Origin: Lichenicola sp964236105
Lineage (GTDB): Bacteria; Pseudomonadota; Alphaproteobacteria; Acetobacterales; Acetobacteraceae
Assembly: GCA_964236105.1 (NCBI GenBank)
Contig: CAXSBC010000001.1
Coordinates: forward strand, 124,001-188,000
Direction: 5' to 3'
Length of the DNA: 64,000 nt
Positions 1 to 8,811 of this stretch are shown piece after piece; position 1 is the first letter of the stretch; every line of letters starts with the position of its first letter. The translations under genes and the position numbers were made by a program. The notes under the pieces were generated by a model. The model did no database searches. It was given only the letters and a program-made list of their open reading frames with translations, and was not told where the DNA came from.

Positions 1-1
1 C

Positions 2-685
2 TGGCCGGGCATCCTGCTGCACGAGGCGGTGGGCCACGGGCTCGAGGGCGACTTCAACCGCAAGGGCACCTCGGCCTTCGCAGGCCTGGTCGGCAAGCGG
101 GTCGCCTCCCCGGGCGTCACCATCGTCGATGACGGCACCCTGCCCGATCGCCGCGGCAGCCTGACCGTCGACGACGAGGGCACGCCCGCCTCGCGCACGG
201 TGATGATCGAGGACGGCATCCTGACCGGCTACATCCAGGACCGCATGAATGCGCGGCTGATGCAGGTGGCGCCGACCGGCAACGGACGCCGCCAGTCCTA
301 CGCGCACATGCCGATGCCGCGCATGACCAACACGGTGATGCTGAACGGCAGCCACACGCCGGACGAGATGATCCGCTCGGTCAAGAAGGGACTGTATGCG
401 GTCAATTTCGGCGGCGGCTCGGTGGACATCACCTCGGGCAAGTTCGTGTTCGCGGCCTCCGAGGCCTACCTGATCGAGGACGGCCGGGTGACCTCGCCGG
501 TGCGCGGCGCCACGCTGATCGGCAACGGTCCGGACGCGATGACCAAGGTCAGCATGATCGGCAACGACATGGCGCTCGATCCCGGCATCGGCACCTGCGG
601 CAAGAACGGCCAGGGCGTGCCGGTCGGCGTGGGACAGCCGACGCTGAAGATGACCGGCCTCACCGTGGGCGGCACCGGCGGCTAG
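2..685 (+). CDS. tldD: TldD metalloprotease subunit, C-terminal part (5' truncated by window)
   Basis: Only the C-terminal part is present, because the reading frame is already open at base 2. It starts inside the family zinc-site helix: HEAVGH is encoded at nt 20-37 and is followed by GLEGDFNRKGTSAF, the classic TldD HExxxH-type signature. TldD pairs with TldE/PmbA as a cytoplasmic metalloprotease that processes or degrades small peptides. The Gly-rich C-terminus (GIGTCGKNGQGVPVG) is typical of the family. It ends in TAG, 16 bp before the next gene. The start and N-terminal domain lie outside the window. The identification is secure. Confidence 0.93.
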   Translation, partial: WPGILLHEAVGHGLEGDFNRKGTSAFAGLVGKRVASPGVTIVDDGTLPDRRGSLTVDDEGTPASRTVMIEDGILTGYIQDRMNARLMQVAPTGNGRRQSYAHMPMPRMTNTVMLNGSHTPDEMIRSVKKGLYAVNFGGGSVDITSGKFVFAASEAYLIEDGRVTSPVRGATLIGNGPDAMTKVSMIGNDMALDPGIGTCGKNGQGVPVGVGQPTLKMTGLTVGGTGG

Positions 686-701
686 GCTGGCCGCCGGGAC
701 G

Positions 702-1964
702 ATGCCCTCCGAGCTCACCGCAGCCGCCCTCGCCCGCGCCGACCGCACCCGCGCGCTGCTCCAGACCGGGCGGATGCCGGTCTGGCTGATCATCCTGCTG
801 GGCACGCTCAGCGCGGTGGGCCCGCTCTCGACCGACATGTATCTGCCGGCGTTTCCGGCGCTGGAGACCGATCTCGGCTCCGGCGGCGGCTCGGCCCAGA
901 TCACGCTGGCCGCCTGGTTCGCAGGCCTGGCGGTCGGGCAGTTCAGCCAGGGCCCCGCCTCCGACCGCTGGGGCCGGCGCGTGCCGCTGCTGGTGGGGCT
1001 TTCGATCTACACGGTGGGCTCGATCGGCTGCGTGCTCAGCCACGACATCTGGAGCTTCAGCGCCTGCCGCTTCCTGGCCGCCATCGGCGGCTCGGCCGGC
1101 ATGGTGATCCCGCGCGCCATCGTGCGCGACATCGCCACCGGCAATGGCGGCGCCAAGCTGATGTCGCAGCTGACCCTGGTGCTGGGGGTGGTGCCGGTGC
1201 TGGCGCCGTCGCTCGGCGCCCTGGTGCTGAGCGTTGCCAGCTGGCGCTGGATCTTCGGGATCGCCGCCCTCTACGGGGTCGTCGGCCTGGTGGCGGTGCG
1301 CTTCGCCCTGCCCGACACCCTGCCGCCCGCGCGGCGGCTGCGGCTGGCGCCGGTCGAGGTCATGGTGCGCTACCTGACGATCCTGCAGGAGCGGGTGTTC
1401 CTGGCCAACACCTGCGTCTGCAGCTTCGCGAGCTTCGTGATCTTCGCCTACCTGTCCGGGACGCCGGTGGTGTTCGAGCGCATCCTGCAGTTCTCGCCGC
1501 TCGAGTTCGGCATGATGTTCGGCATCAATGCCTTCTTCTACATCGCCGGCACCCAGGTGAACGCGCGCGTGGTGATGCAGGCGGGCCTCGGCCGGATGCT
1601 GGCGATCGGCGTCGCCTCCATGACCGGCGCCGCCCTGCTGCTGAACCTGGTGGTGCTGACCGGGCTCGCCGGCCCGACGCACAGCATGCTGGTCATCGCC
1701 CTGCCGCTGATGTGGGTGATGGCATCGCTCGGCTTCCTGACCCCGAACGCCACCGTGCTGGCGCTGACCGCGCATGCCCGTCACGCCGGCATCGCATCCG
1801 CCCTGCTGGGCACGCTGCAGTTCAGCTTCGGCGCCGTGGCCGGTCTGCTGATGGGAATCTTCTCGGCGGTGAGCATGGTGCCGATGGCGCTGGTGATCCT
1901 GCTGGGCGTGATCGGCATCAACATCGCCTTCCGCGCGCAGCCGCGGGAGCGCGTGGTTGGCTGA
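702..1964 (+). CDS. MFS multidrug transporter, Bcr/CflA family
   Basis: A 420-residue hydrophobic protein with about 12 predicted membrane helices. After a roughly 25-residue cytoplasmic tail it carries the Bcr/CflA opening LSTDMYLPAFP in helix 1, and the MFS motif DRWGRRVPLL at about residue 87 between helices 2 and 3. The family exports drugs such as bicyclomycin or sulfonamides, or cysteine-type solutes, by proton antiport. The substrate cannot be read from sequence. Its 3' end overlaps the start of the next MFS gene by 8 bp, which implies co-expression. Confidence 0.85.
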   Translation: MPSELTAAALARADRTRALLQTGRMPVWLIILLGTLSAVGPLSTDMYLPAFPALETDLGSGGGSAQITLAAWFAGLAVGQFSQGPASDRWGRRVPLLVGLSIYTVGSIGCVLSHDIWSFSACRFLAAIGGSAGMVIPRAIVRDIATGNGGAKLMSQLTLVLGVVPVLAPSLGALVLSVASWRWIFGIAALYGVVGLVAVRFALPDTLPPARRLRLAPVEVMVRYLTILQERVFLANTCVCSFASFVIFAYLSGTPVVFERILQFSPLEFGMMFGINAFFYIAGTQVNARVVMQAGLGRMLAIGVASMTGAALLLNLVVLTGLAGPTHSMLVIALPLMWVMASLGFLTPNATVLALTAHARHAGIASALLGTLQFSFGAVAGLLMGIFSAVSMVPMALVILLGVIGINIAFRAQPRERVVG

Positions 1965-3204
1965 GCCGGCCAGAACGGCTGCCGCCGGGGACACGGCCGC
2001 GATCCTGCGTCATCCCGGGCTGATCGCCTTCCTGGTCAGCCGCTCCTTCTCCTCGCTCGGGTTCCAGATCCAGGCGGTGGCGATCGGCTGGAACGCCTAT
2101 CAGCTCACCCACCGGCCGCTGACGCTTGGCCTGATCGGGCTGGCGCAGTTCCTGCCGATGCTGGCGCTGGTGTTCGTCTCGGGCCAGATCGCCGACCGGT
2201 TCGACCGCAGGCGGGTGGCGATGCTCTGCCAGCTGGTCGAGATGCTGTGCGGGCTGGGCCTGGCCTGGGGCACAGTCCGCCACCTGCTGACGCCCGGCGT
2301 GATCTACGGGATCGTGGCGCTGTTCGGAGCCGCCAAGGCGTTCGAGGGGCCGAGCCTGCAGGCGCTGCTGCCGAGCCTGGTGCCGCCGCATCTGTTCTCG
2401 CGCGCCGCCGCCCTGAGCTCGTCGCTGTTCCAGACCGTGACCATCGTCGGCCCGTCAGCCGGCGGCCTGCTCTACATGGCCGGGCCCGCCATCGCCTACC
2501 TGGTCTGCGCTGCGATGCTCGTGCTGGCGTGCGGCGCGATGAGCGTCGTGCGGCTCGAGCAGCCGCCGAAGCCGCGCGGACCGATCTCGCTGTCGACGGT
2601 GTTCGGCGGGCTCGCCTTCATCTGGTCGCGGCCGCCCGTCCTGGGCGCGATCTCGCTCGACCTGTTCGCGGTGCTGCTGGGCGGCGCCACGGCGCTGCTG
2701 CCGGTCTATGCGCTCGACATCCTGCATGGCAGCCCGCTGGCGCTGGGGCTGCTGCGGGCGTCGCCGGCGGTCGGCGCGCTGGCGATATCGGTGTGGCTTG
2801 CCAGGCGGCCGATCACGGGCCGCGCCGGGCCGCTGATGTTCGGCTCGGTGGTGCTGTTCGGGCTGGCGACGATCGTGTTCGGCCTGTCGCGCTCGCTGCC
2901 GCTGTCGATCGCGGCGATGGCGGTGCTGGGCGCCGCCGACGTGGTCAGCGTGGTGGTGCGCTCGACGCTGGTGCAGATCAACACGCCCGAGGAGATGCGC
3001 GGGCGGGTGTCGGCGGTGAACCTGCTGTTCATCGTCACCTCCAACCAGCTCGGCGAGTTCGAGAGCGGCAGCCTGGCCGCCCTGATCGGCACCACGGCGG
3101 CGGTGGCGCTGGGCGGGATCGGCACCGTGATCGTCGCCGCCGTCTGGATGCGGCTGTTCCCGGCCCTGCGCCGCCTGGACCGGCTGGAGGACGCGCAGGC
3201 CTGA
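1957..3204 (+). CDS. MFS transporter, EntS-like (MFS_3) type
   Basis: A 415-residue, 12-helix transporter in a different MFS subfamily from the gene before it. The A-motif GQIADRFDRRRVAM lies near residue 75, and the opening SRSFSSLGFQIQAVAIGWNAYQ-type first helix resembles the enterobactin-exporter-like group. A TTG at 1957 is used because it is the only start that keeps the N-terminal helix intact, and it overlaps the upstream gene by 8 bp (translational coupling likely). Two unrelated MFS exporters in tandem suggest an efflux operon with an unknown substrate. No adjacent regulator was seen. Confidence 0.8.
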   Translation: MAEPARTAAAGDTAAILRHPGLIAFLVSRSFSSLGFQIQAVAIGWNAYQLTHRPLTLGLIGLAQFLPMLALVFVSGQIADRFDRRRVAMLCQLVEMLCGLGLAWGTVRHLLTPGVIYGIVALFGAAKAFEGPSLQALLPSLVPPHLFSRAAALSSSLFQTVTIVGPSAGGLLYMAGPAIAYLVCAAMLVLACGAMSVVRLEQPPKPRGPISLSTVFGGLAFIWSRPPVLGAISLDLFAVLLGGATALLPVYALDILHGSPLALGLLRASPAVGALAISVWLARRPITGRAGPLMFGSVVLFGLATIVFGLSRSLPLSIAAMAVLGAADVVSVVVRSTLVQINTPEEMRGRVSAVNLLFIVTSNQLGEFESGSLAALIGTTAAVALGGIGTVIVAAVWMRLFPALRRLDRLEDAQA

Positions 3205-3360
3205 GACGGGAGCAGGCCGGCAGGATCTGCCGACCGGCAGCATCTGCCCGGTCGCGCTGGGCAGTTCCTGCCGGGCCCGCGGCCGGCGGCCCGTCCGCCC
3301 CGCCACCCAGCGGGGTCCCGGCGGTGGCCTGGACCTTGCAGACGAGGCGATACCGCATCC

Positions 3361-5217
3361 ATGCGAGGAACGCCGTCCATGTCGGGCATTTCGGGATCGA
3401 TGTCGCTGTCGGTCTATCTCTCGACGGTCAAGAACGAGCAGGCCCAGGTCGCGCGCAACGTCTCCAGCGACACCACGCTGGAAGCGACCGTCGCCGGCTT
3501 CCGCAAGGCCGCCCCCACCCTCACCACGCCGTCGGCGATCCTGAAAAACTACGGCGCGCTGCAGGTGCTGACCGGCGCCTACAGCATGAGCGCGCAGATC
3601 AGCCGGACCGCCGTGCTCAGCGACCTCATGACCCAGAGCCCGGAGAGCACCGGCTCGCTGGTGCAGCAGACCGCCAACACCGACTATCTGCACTTCGCGC
3701 GCGCCACCAACGACCGCAGCAGCCAGACCGCGGCGCTGGGCCCGGCCGGCACGCTCTCGCTGGTCACCGGCGGCGCGTCAGCCTCCTCGGTCACCATGCA
3801 GAACACCGCCTGGAGCCTCGCCAGCACCGCGCAGACCGCGGCGGCACCCGGGGTGCAATGGTCGTTCGTGCTCAATGACGGCAGTGCTGCCGGCTCGGTC
3901 GCCGCCGCCCTCACCAGCGCTGCCGCGGCCACCGACAGCACCGCCACCTACAGCGTCTCCTCGACCGGCACCGTCAGCGGCTCGCCCGGCGCGCCTGCGG
4001 TGACCAGCACGACCGACAGCGCCGGCAACACGGTCTACAGCCTGGCGCTGGCCACCGATGCGAGCGGCAAAGTCGTCAAGCGCGCGGACATCGTCTCGGT
4101 CGCCGTCGCGGCCGGCACCGGCAGCAGCGCGGTCGCGGCGCAGACCGGAGCGCTGCAGGGCGCGATCAAGGCCGCAGGCTTCGATGCGACCCTGTCCGGC
4201 ACCAGCCTCACCATCATCGATCCGGCCGGATCGGGCACCAACAGCCTGGCCCGCTCCTACGGCAGCGCGATCGCCACCGCGACCGCGAGCACCGTCGATG
4301 CGAGCGGCCGGCTCGTGCTGGGCGATGCCGGCAAGACGCTGTCGGCCGGCCAGGTGCTGACCGACGGCACCACCGAGATCGGCACCGTGAAGTCGGTCGA
4401 CAGCTTCGGCAACGTCACCCTGACCGCCACCGCTGCCGCCGCGACCAAGATCCAGGCCGGAGACACCATCGAGGTCGCGACCGGGCTGGGCTTCGCCAAT
4501 GTCGGCACCAAGGTCACCAGCGTCGGCGCGACCGGGGCCGGGAGCAAGCTGCTGGCGCTCGGGGCCGCCGGCGCCAGCCTCACGCCGGGTCAGATCGTCA
4601 CCAGCGGCGGCGTGACCATCGGCACGGTGGGCAGCGTCAATGCAGGCGGCACGGTCACCCTGCTGGCCGGGCTGGCCACGGAGCTGCCCGTCAACGCCCC
4701 GCTGGTGGTGCTGCCGGCCGTCTCGGGCGGCTCGACGGCTGCCCTGACCGACGCCGCCAACGTCGACGGCATCGTGTCGAGCTACGAGACCAACGCCTAC
4801 GAGACCAAGATGGGCCAGCAATATGCGGGCATGGACGATGCGCTCTACTACACCCGGACCATGGGCAGCATCACCAGCATCTCCCAGCTCATGTCGAACG
4901 CGAAGCTGCTGTCGGTGGTGACCACCAGCCTGGGCATGGGCAGCTATTTCGGCGCCCTCGACTACGACCAGCAGGTGAGCATCTTGACCGCCAAGGTCGA
5001 CATCAAGAGCATGACCAGCAAGGCCGGCATCCAGAAGACCGCCGAGCAGTACCTGATCAGCGAGGCCGCCACCCAGAGCACGCAGAAGACCGGGCTGGTC
5101 GCGCTGCTGGCAGGCCAGTCGACGGACGACACCGACCTGTTCTCGCTGATCGTCGGCGCGACGGCGCCGAACGCGACCAGCAGCTCGCGCGATCCACTGC
5201 TGGGGCTGTTCGCCTAA
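3361..5217 (+). CDS. DUF1217-like protein interrupted by a long Ala/Ser/Thr/Gly-rich repeat region
   Basis: A 618-residue protein. Residues about 7-115 (opening SLSVYLSTVKNEQ, then SLVQQTANTDYLHFA) and residues about 480-605 resemble the two halves of DUF1217, an alphaproteobacterial domain often coded near flagellar genes. The match is from memory of the pattern. Between them lies a low-complexity segment of about 350 residues poor in charged residues. It contains two related beta-type units at about residues 318-357 and 396-437, sharing the core GQxxTxGxxxIGTVxSV. There is no signal peptide. A second ATG at 3379 could be the true start. No flagellar genes are in the window, so the role is open; an exported rod- or filament-associated protein is a guess. 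Confidence 0.6.
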   Translation: MRGTPSMSGISGSMSLSVYLSTVKNEQAQVARNVSSDTTLEATVAGFRKAAPTLTTPSAILKNYGALQVLTGAYSMSAQISRTAVLSDLMTQSPESTGSLVQQTANTDYLHFARATNDRSSQTAALGPAGTLSLVTGGASASSVTMQNTAWSLASTAQTAAAPGVQWSFVLNDGSAAGSVAAALTSAAAATDSTATYSVSSTGTVSGSPGAPAVTSTTDSAGNTVYSLALATDASGKVVKRADIVSVAVAAGTGSSAVAAQTGALQGAIKAAGFDATLSGTSLTIIDPAGSGTNSLARSYGSAIATATASTVDASGRLVLGDAGKTLSAGQVLTDGTTEIGTVKSVDSFGNVTLTATAAAATKIQAGDTIEVATGLGFANVGTKVTSVGATGAGSKLLALGAAGASLTPGQIVTSGGVTIGTVGSVNAGGTVTLLAGLATELPVNAPLVVLPAVSGGSTAALTDAANVDGIVSSYETNAYETKMGQQYAGMDDALYYTRTMGSITSISQLMSNAKLLSVVTTSLGMGSYFGALDYDQQVSILTAKVDIKSMTSKAGIQKTAEQYLISEAATQSTQKTGLVALLAGQSTDDTDLFSLIVGATAPNATSSSRDPLLGLFA

Positions 5218-5319
5218 AGGGGCAACCCACGCCGGCGCAGGATGCGGCCGTGCCGGGCATCGCGCCCGCCCGCCCGGCTGCCGGACACCGATCCACCGGC
5301 ACGACCGGTCGCCTCCGGG

Positions 5320-6738
5320 CTAGGCGCGCGGGCCGGGAGCGGACGCCTGCGCCAGATCGGCGGCGAGACGGGCGATGGGCGTCGCCCAGTCGAACGGCGC
5401 CGGCTGCTGATACAGGCGCAGGCTCGGATACCAGGGCGTGTCGGTCCGGCCGGTGAGCCAGCGCCAGCACTGGTCGAAGCGCGACAGCATCCAGACCGGC
5501 CGGCCCAGCGACGCCGCCAGATGCGCGGTCGAGGTGTCCACCGCGATCACCAGGTCGAGCCCTGCGACCAAGCCGGCGGTGTCGTCGAAGCTGTCGAGGC
5601 GCGCGGTGTGGTCGAGCAGCGTCATGCCGGGCGGCGGCGCGGCCGCCTCGCTGGCGGCCTCGCCCTTCTGCACGCTGTAGAACAGCGCGTCCGGAGCGGC
5701 GCGGGCGAGCGGGGCGAGCATCGCCAGCCGGATCGACCGACGCTGATCGGCCAGCGCCGACTCGCGGGCATAGGGATGCGGGCCGCCGGCCCAGACCAGC
5801 CCGACCCGCAGCGGCCGCCTGCCGGGCCGCAGTCGCGCGGCATCGGCATCGAGCAGCGCCTGCCAGCCGGCAACGCCGGCGGGATCGGGCCGCAGGCAGC
5901 CATCCACGGGCGGGATGGTGTCGAGCGTGGTGGCGAACAGGCGCGGCAGGCTGAACATCGGGCAATGCAGGTCGAACGCCGGCAGGGGCCGGCCCTGCTC
6001 GACCACCGCGTCGATGCCGGGCGTGCGCGCCAGCAGGCTCAGCAGCGGCGCCCTCGCCCGCAGCACGACGCGGCCGCCATGCGCCCTGGCCAGCCGCGCA
6101 TAGCGGCAGAACTGCAGCGTGTCGCCGAAGCCGCCCTCGTCGTGCAGCAGCAGCGTGCGTCCCTGGAAGCCGCCGCCGTCCCAGAGCGGTGCCGCGAGGT
6201 TGTGCGGCGGCTTGGCGCGGGTGCGCCAGCGCCACTCGTATTCCTCGAAGCCGCGCAGGTAGTCGCCGGCCGCAAGCCGGGCGAGCGCCCGGTTGCAGCG
6301 CGTGTCGGCATTGTCGGGCTCGAGGCTGGCCGCCATGTCGAGAAACACCAGCGCCTCGCGCGGCGCGCCGCGCGCGGTCAGGGCGACGCCGAGATTGGCC
6401 AGGGCCGGCGCATGCGACGGCCGCAGGCGCAGGCAGTTCGAGAAGGCGGCGACCGCGTCGTCGAAGCGCTGCAGCTCGACCATGGTGTTGCCGAGGTTGC
6501 ACCAGGTGCCCCAGCCGGCCGGATCGATCGCCACCGAGTGCAGCAGCAGCCGCTCGGCCTCGTCGAAGCGGCAGAGCTCGTTCAGCAGGCCGCCGAGGTT
6601 GCCGAGGATGCGCGCATCGTCCGGACAGGCTGCCAGCGCGGCCCGGTAGGCGGCCTCGGCGGCGGCCGTGTCGCCGGCGCGATGCAGCGTCTCGGCCGGC
6701 GCGGCTGGCGATGGATCGCTGTGCATGGCCGCAATCAT
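5320..6738 (-). CDS. TPR-repeat glycosyltransferase (GT9/GT41-like C-terminus)
   Basis: A 472-residue protein. Residues about 15-165 hold four TPR units (for example ARILGNLGGLLNEL, GTWCNLGNTMVEL, APALANLGVALTARG). The C-terminal part has the layout of bacterial TPR glycosyltransferases: a GFEEYEWRWR linker, a Rossmann-like section with LLHDEGGFGDTLQFCRY, and the donor-site region DLVIAVDTSTAHLAASLGRPVWML, as in ADP-heptose/GT9-type enzymes. It probably adds a sugar to a surface glycan or a protein. It stands alone on the minus strand, opposite to the MFS/DUF1217 genes and before radA. Family placement is good; acceptor and donor are unknown. Confidence 0.8.
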   Translation of the reverse strand: MIAAMHSDPSPAAPAETLHRAGDTAAAEAAYRAALAACPDDARILGNLGGLLNELCRFDEAERLLLHSVAIDPAGWGTWCNLGNTMVELQRFDDAVAAFSNCLRLRPSHAPALANLGVALTARGAPREALVFLDMAASLEPDNADTRCNRALARLAAGDYLRGFEEYEWRWRTRAKPPHNLAAPLWDGGGFQGRTLLLHDEGGFGDTLQFCRYARLARAHGGRVVLRARAPLLSLLARTPGIDAVVEQGRPLPAFDLHCPMFSLPRLFATTLDTIPPVDGCLRPDPAGVAGWQALLDADAARLRPGRRPLRVGLVWAGGPHPYARESALADQRRSIRLAMLAPLARAAPDALFYSVQKGEAASEAAAPPPGMTLLDHTARLDSFDDTAGLVAGLDLVIAVDTSTAHLAASLGRPVWMLSRFDQCWRWLTGRTDTPWYPSLRLYQQPAPFDWATPIARLAADLAQASAPGPRA

Positions 6739-6781
6739 GGCACCGCCCGGTTAACGGCCGGCAAACGCGAGCAGGGCGTGG

Positions 6782-8191
6782 CTACTCGCTCGGGGTGTCC
6801 GCGGTGAACGAGGCGGTGAGGTCGGACAGGTGGCCGATCTCCTCGAGCCGCACGCCGTCCGGAGCCACCAGCCGCGTGCGGCCGCGCGCCACCCGGCGAG
6901 GCAGGAAGACATGCTCGAAACCGAGCTTCTGCGCCTCCTTCAGGCGTGCCTCCGCCTGGCTCACCTGCCTGACCTCGCCCGACAGCCCGACCTCGCCGAA
7001 ATACACCGAGCCGGCGCTGGTGGGCTGGTTGGTGGCAGCCGACGCCAGGGCTGCCGCCACCGCGAGGTCGGCGGCGGGCTCGCCGATGCGCAGGCCGCCG
7101 GCCACGTTGAGATACACGTCCTGGCCCGACAGCTTGAGGCCGCAGCGCGTCTCCAGCACCGCCAGCAGCATGTTCAGCCGGGCGCCGTCCCAGCCGACCA
7201 CCGCCCGCCTGGGCGAGGAGCCGCTGTTGGGCGACAGCAGCGCCTGCACCTCCAGCAGCACCGGACGGGTGCCCTCCAGGCCCGCGAACACGGCACTGCC
7301 GGCGATGTTGCCGCGACGCTCGGCCAGGAACAGCGCCGACGGGTTGGGCACCTCGGCCAGGCCGCGGTCGGTCATCTCGAACACGCCGATCTCGTCGGTG
7401 GCGCCGAAGCGGTTCTTGGCGGCCCGCAGGATGCGGAACTGGTGGCCGCGGTCGCCTTCGAAATACATCACCGCATCGACCATGTGCTCAAGCACGCGGG
7501 GGCCGGCGAGCGAGCCCTCCTTGGTGACGTGGCCGACCAGGATCAGCCCGAAGCCGCGGCTCTTGGCCAGCCGGATCAGCTCGAAGCCCGACGAGCGCAC
7601 CTGGGAGACCGAGCCCGGCGCGCTGTCGATCGATTCGAGCCACATGGTCTGGATGGAGTCGATCACCACCAGCGAGACGTCCTGCTCGACCTCCAGCGTC
7701 TGGGCGATGTCGACGACGTTGATCGCGGCAGCCAGCTCCAGCGTGGGGGCGGCGAGGCCGAGCCGGCGGGCGCGCAGGCGCAGCTGATCGACCGACTCCT
7801 CGCCCGAGATGTACATCACGCGCCGTCCGGCGGCCGCCATGGCGCACGCGGCCTGCAGCATCAGCGTCGACTTGCCGATTCCCGGATCGCCGCCCACCAG
7901 CACCACCGAGGCCGGCACCAGCCCGCCGCCCAGCACCCGGTCGAGCTCGGCGATGCCGGTGCCGACCCGCGGCGGCGGCTCGGCCGCGCCCTCCAGCCCG
8001 ACGAAGCCGACGCGCCCGGCCGCCCGCCCGCCGGCGCCGGCGGCGACCGGACGCGACGAGGCGGCGCGCGCCTCCGCCGGCTCCTCGACCAGGGTGTTCC
8101 ACTCGCCGCAGGCCTCGCAGCGGCCGCTCCATTTCGGCCAGGCGGTGCCGCAGTTCTGGCAGACGAAGCGGGCCTGCGGACGCTTGCTCAT
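6782..8191 (-). CDS. radA: DNA repair protein RadA (DnaB-type branch-migration helicase)
   Basis: The 469-residue product has the full RadA plan. An N-terminal four-Cys zinc finger uses C11, C14, C25 and C28. A RecA-type ATPase follows with Walker A GGDPGIGKST near residues 99-108, the RadA-specific KNRFG motif near residue 255, and a C-terminal Lon-protease-like domain. RadA drives branch migration of recombination intermediates in the cytoplasm. Start ATG 8191 is chosen because the zinc finger follows directly and the ATG overlaps the stop of the upstream gene (ATGA, 4 bp). It is the last gene of the mlaE-mlaF-secreted protein-radA run. Confidence 0.95.
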   Translation of the reverse strand: MSKRPQARFVCQNCGTAWPKWSGRCEACGEWNTLVEEPAEARAASSRPVAAGAGGRAAGRVGFVGLEGAAEPPPRVGTGIAELDRVLGGGLVPASVVLVGGDPGIGKSTLMLQAACAMAAAGRRVMYISGEESVDQLRLRARRLGLAAPTLELAAAINVVDIAQTLEVEQDVSLVVIDSIQTMWLESIDSAPGSVSQVRSSGFELIRLAKSRGFGLILVGHVTKEGSLAGPRVLEHMVDAVMYFEGDRGHQFRILRAAKNRFGATDEIGVFEMTDRGLAEVPNPSALFLAERRGNIAGSAVFAGLEGTRPVLLEVQALLSPNSGSSPRRAVVGWDGARLNMLLAVLETRCGLKLSGQDVYLNVAGGLRIGEPAADLAVAAALASAATNQPTSAGSVYFGEVGLSGEVRQVSQAEARLKEAQKLGFEHVFLPRRVARGRTRLVAPDGVRLEEIGHLSDLTASFTADTPSE

Positions 8192-8811
8192 CGGCTCTGG
8201 TCCGGTTCCGGCGGCATCGGGGCGGCGAACAGGCTGGCCTGCATCAGCGTCCCCGGTTCGAACGGATCGGCCGGCAGCAGCAGCACCAGCAGCACGACCG
8301 GACGGGCCGGTGCCGGTCGGGTCAGCAGGTAGCGCTGCTCCCGCCCGTCGCCATCCGCCCCCATCAGCCGCATGCCGATGCCCGCGTCCCGCATGCTGGC
8401 GGCAAGCTGCAGGGTCAGGGCATGCGGATCGATCCCGGTGCCGCCGTCGCCGCACCAGCCATCGTCGAACGACAGCACCATCAGGTGGCCGGCCTCGCCG
8501 GAGACCTGGAACGCCTGGCCCGGGCGCGCCAGCAGCCCGAGCGCGTCCGGCGCCGGGCGATACTGCCGGCCGGCCAGCGCCGAGCGCAGCGCGCGCGCGT
8601 CGCCGGCATGGCGCAGGCAGGTGCGTGCGAACAGCCGGGTCAGGGCAGCCGACCCCGCGCGTCCGTCATCGAGCGCGGCTGCCGGCTGCAGCGGTGCGGG
8701 GACCGAGGTCGCCGCGAGGCCGACGCCCGGCGCCGCGACGGCGAGGCCGCCCAGCAGCAGCCGCGCCAGCTGCAGCGTCGTGCGGCCGACGGACGGCTGC
8801 GCCGAGCCTAT
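8188..8811 (-). CDS. Secreted hypothetical protein (NMCC_0638-like), apparent ATA start
   Basis: The frame stays open from 8811 to its TGA at 8188 (207 residues). It reads like a real secreted protein: a hydrophobic signal (RLLLGGLAVAAPGVGLAA) is followed by a mature part with RLFARTCLRHAGDARALRSAL, the Phe-x3-Cys-Leu pattern of small NMCC_0638-like exported proteins. No ATG, GTG or TTG exists before residue 111 (ATG 8481). An ATA at 8811 sits 8 nt after a GGAG and overlaps the mlaF stop as ATAG, just as its own end overlaps radA as ATGA. I infer translation from ATA. An internal ATG 8481 start would remove the signal peptide. Function is unknown. Confidence 0.55.
   Translation of the reverse strand: MGSAQPSVGRTTLQLARLLLGGLAVAAPGVGLAATSVPAPLQPAAALDDGRAGSAALTRLFARTCLRHAGDARALRSALAGRQYRPAPDALGLLARPGQAFQVSGEAGHLMVLSFDDGWCGDGGTGIDPHALTLQLAASMRDAGIGMRLMGADGDGREQRYLLTRPAPARPVVLLVLLLPADPFEPGTLMQASLFAAPMPPEPDQSR

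Noticed and set aside
660..1994. Long minus-strand frame opposite the Bcr/CflA gene
   Set aside because: His/Gln/Arg-rich antisense shadow of a clear membrane-protein gene.
5218..5319. Terminator after the DUF1217-like gene
   Set aside because: GC-rich short inverted matches are present but no convincing stem with a T-run.
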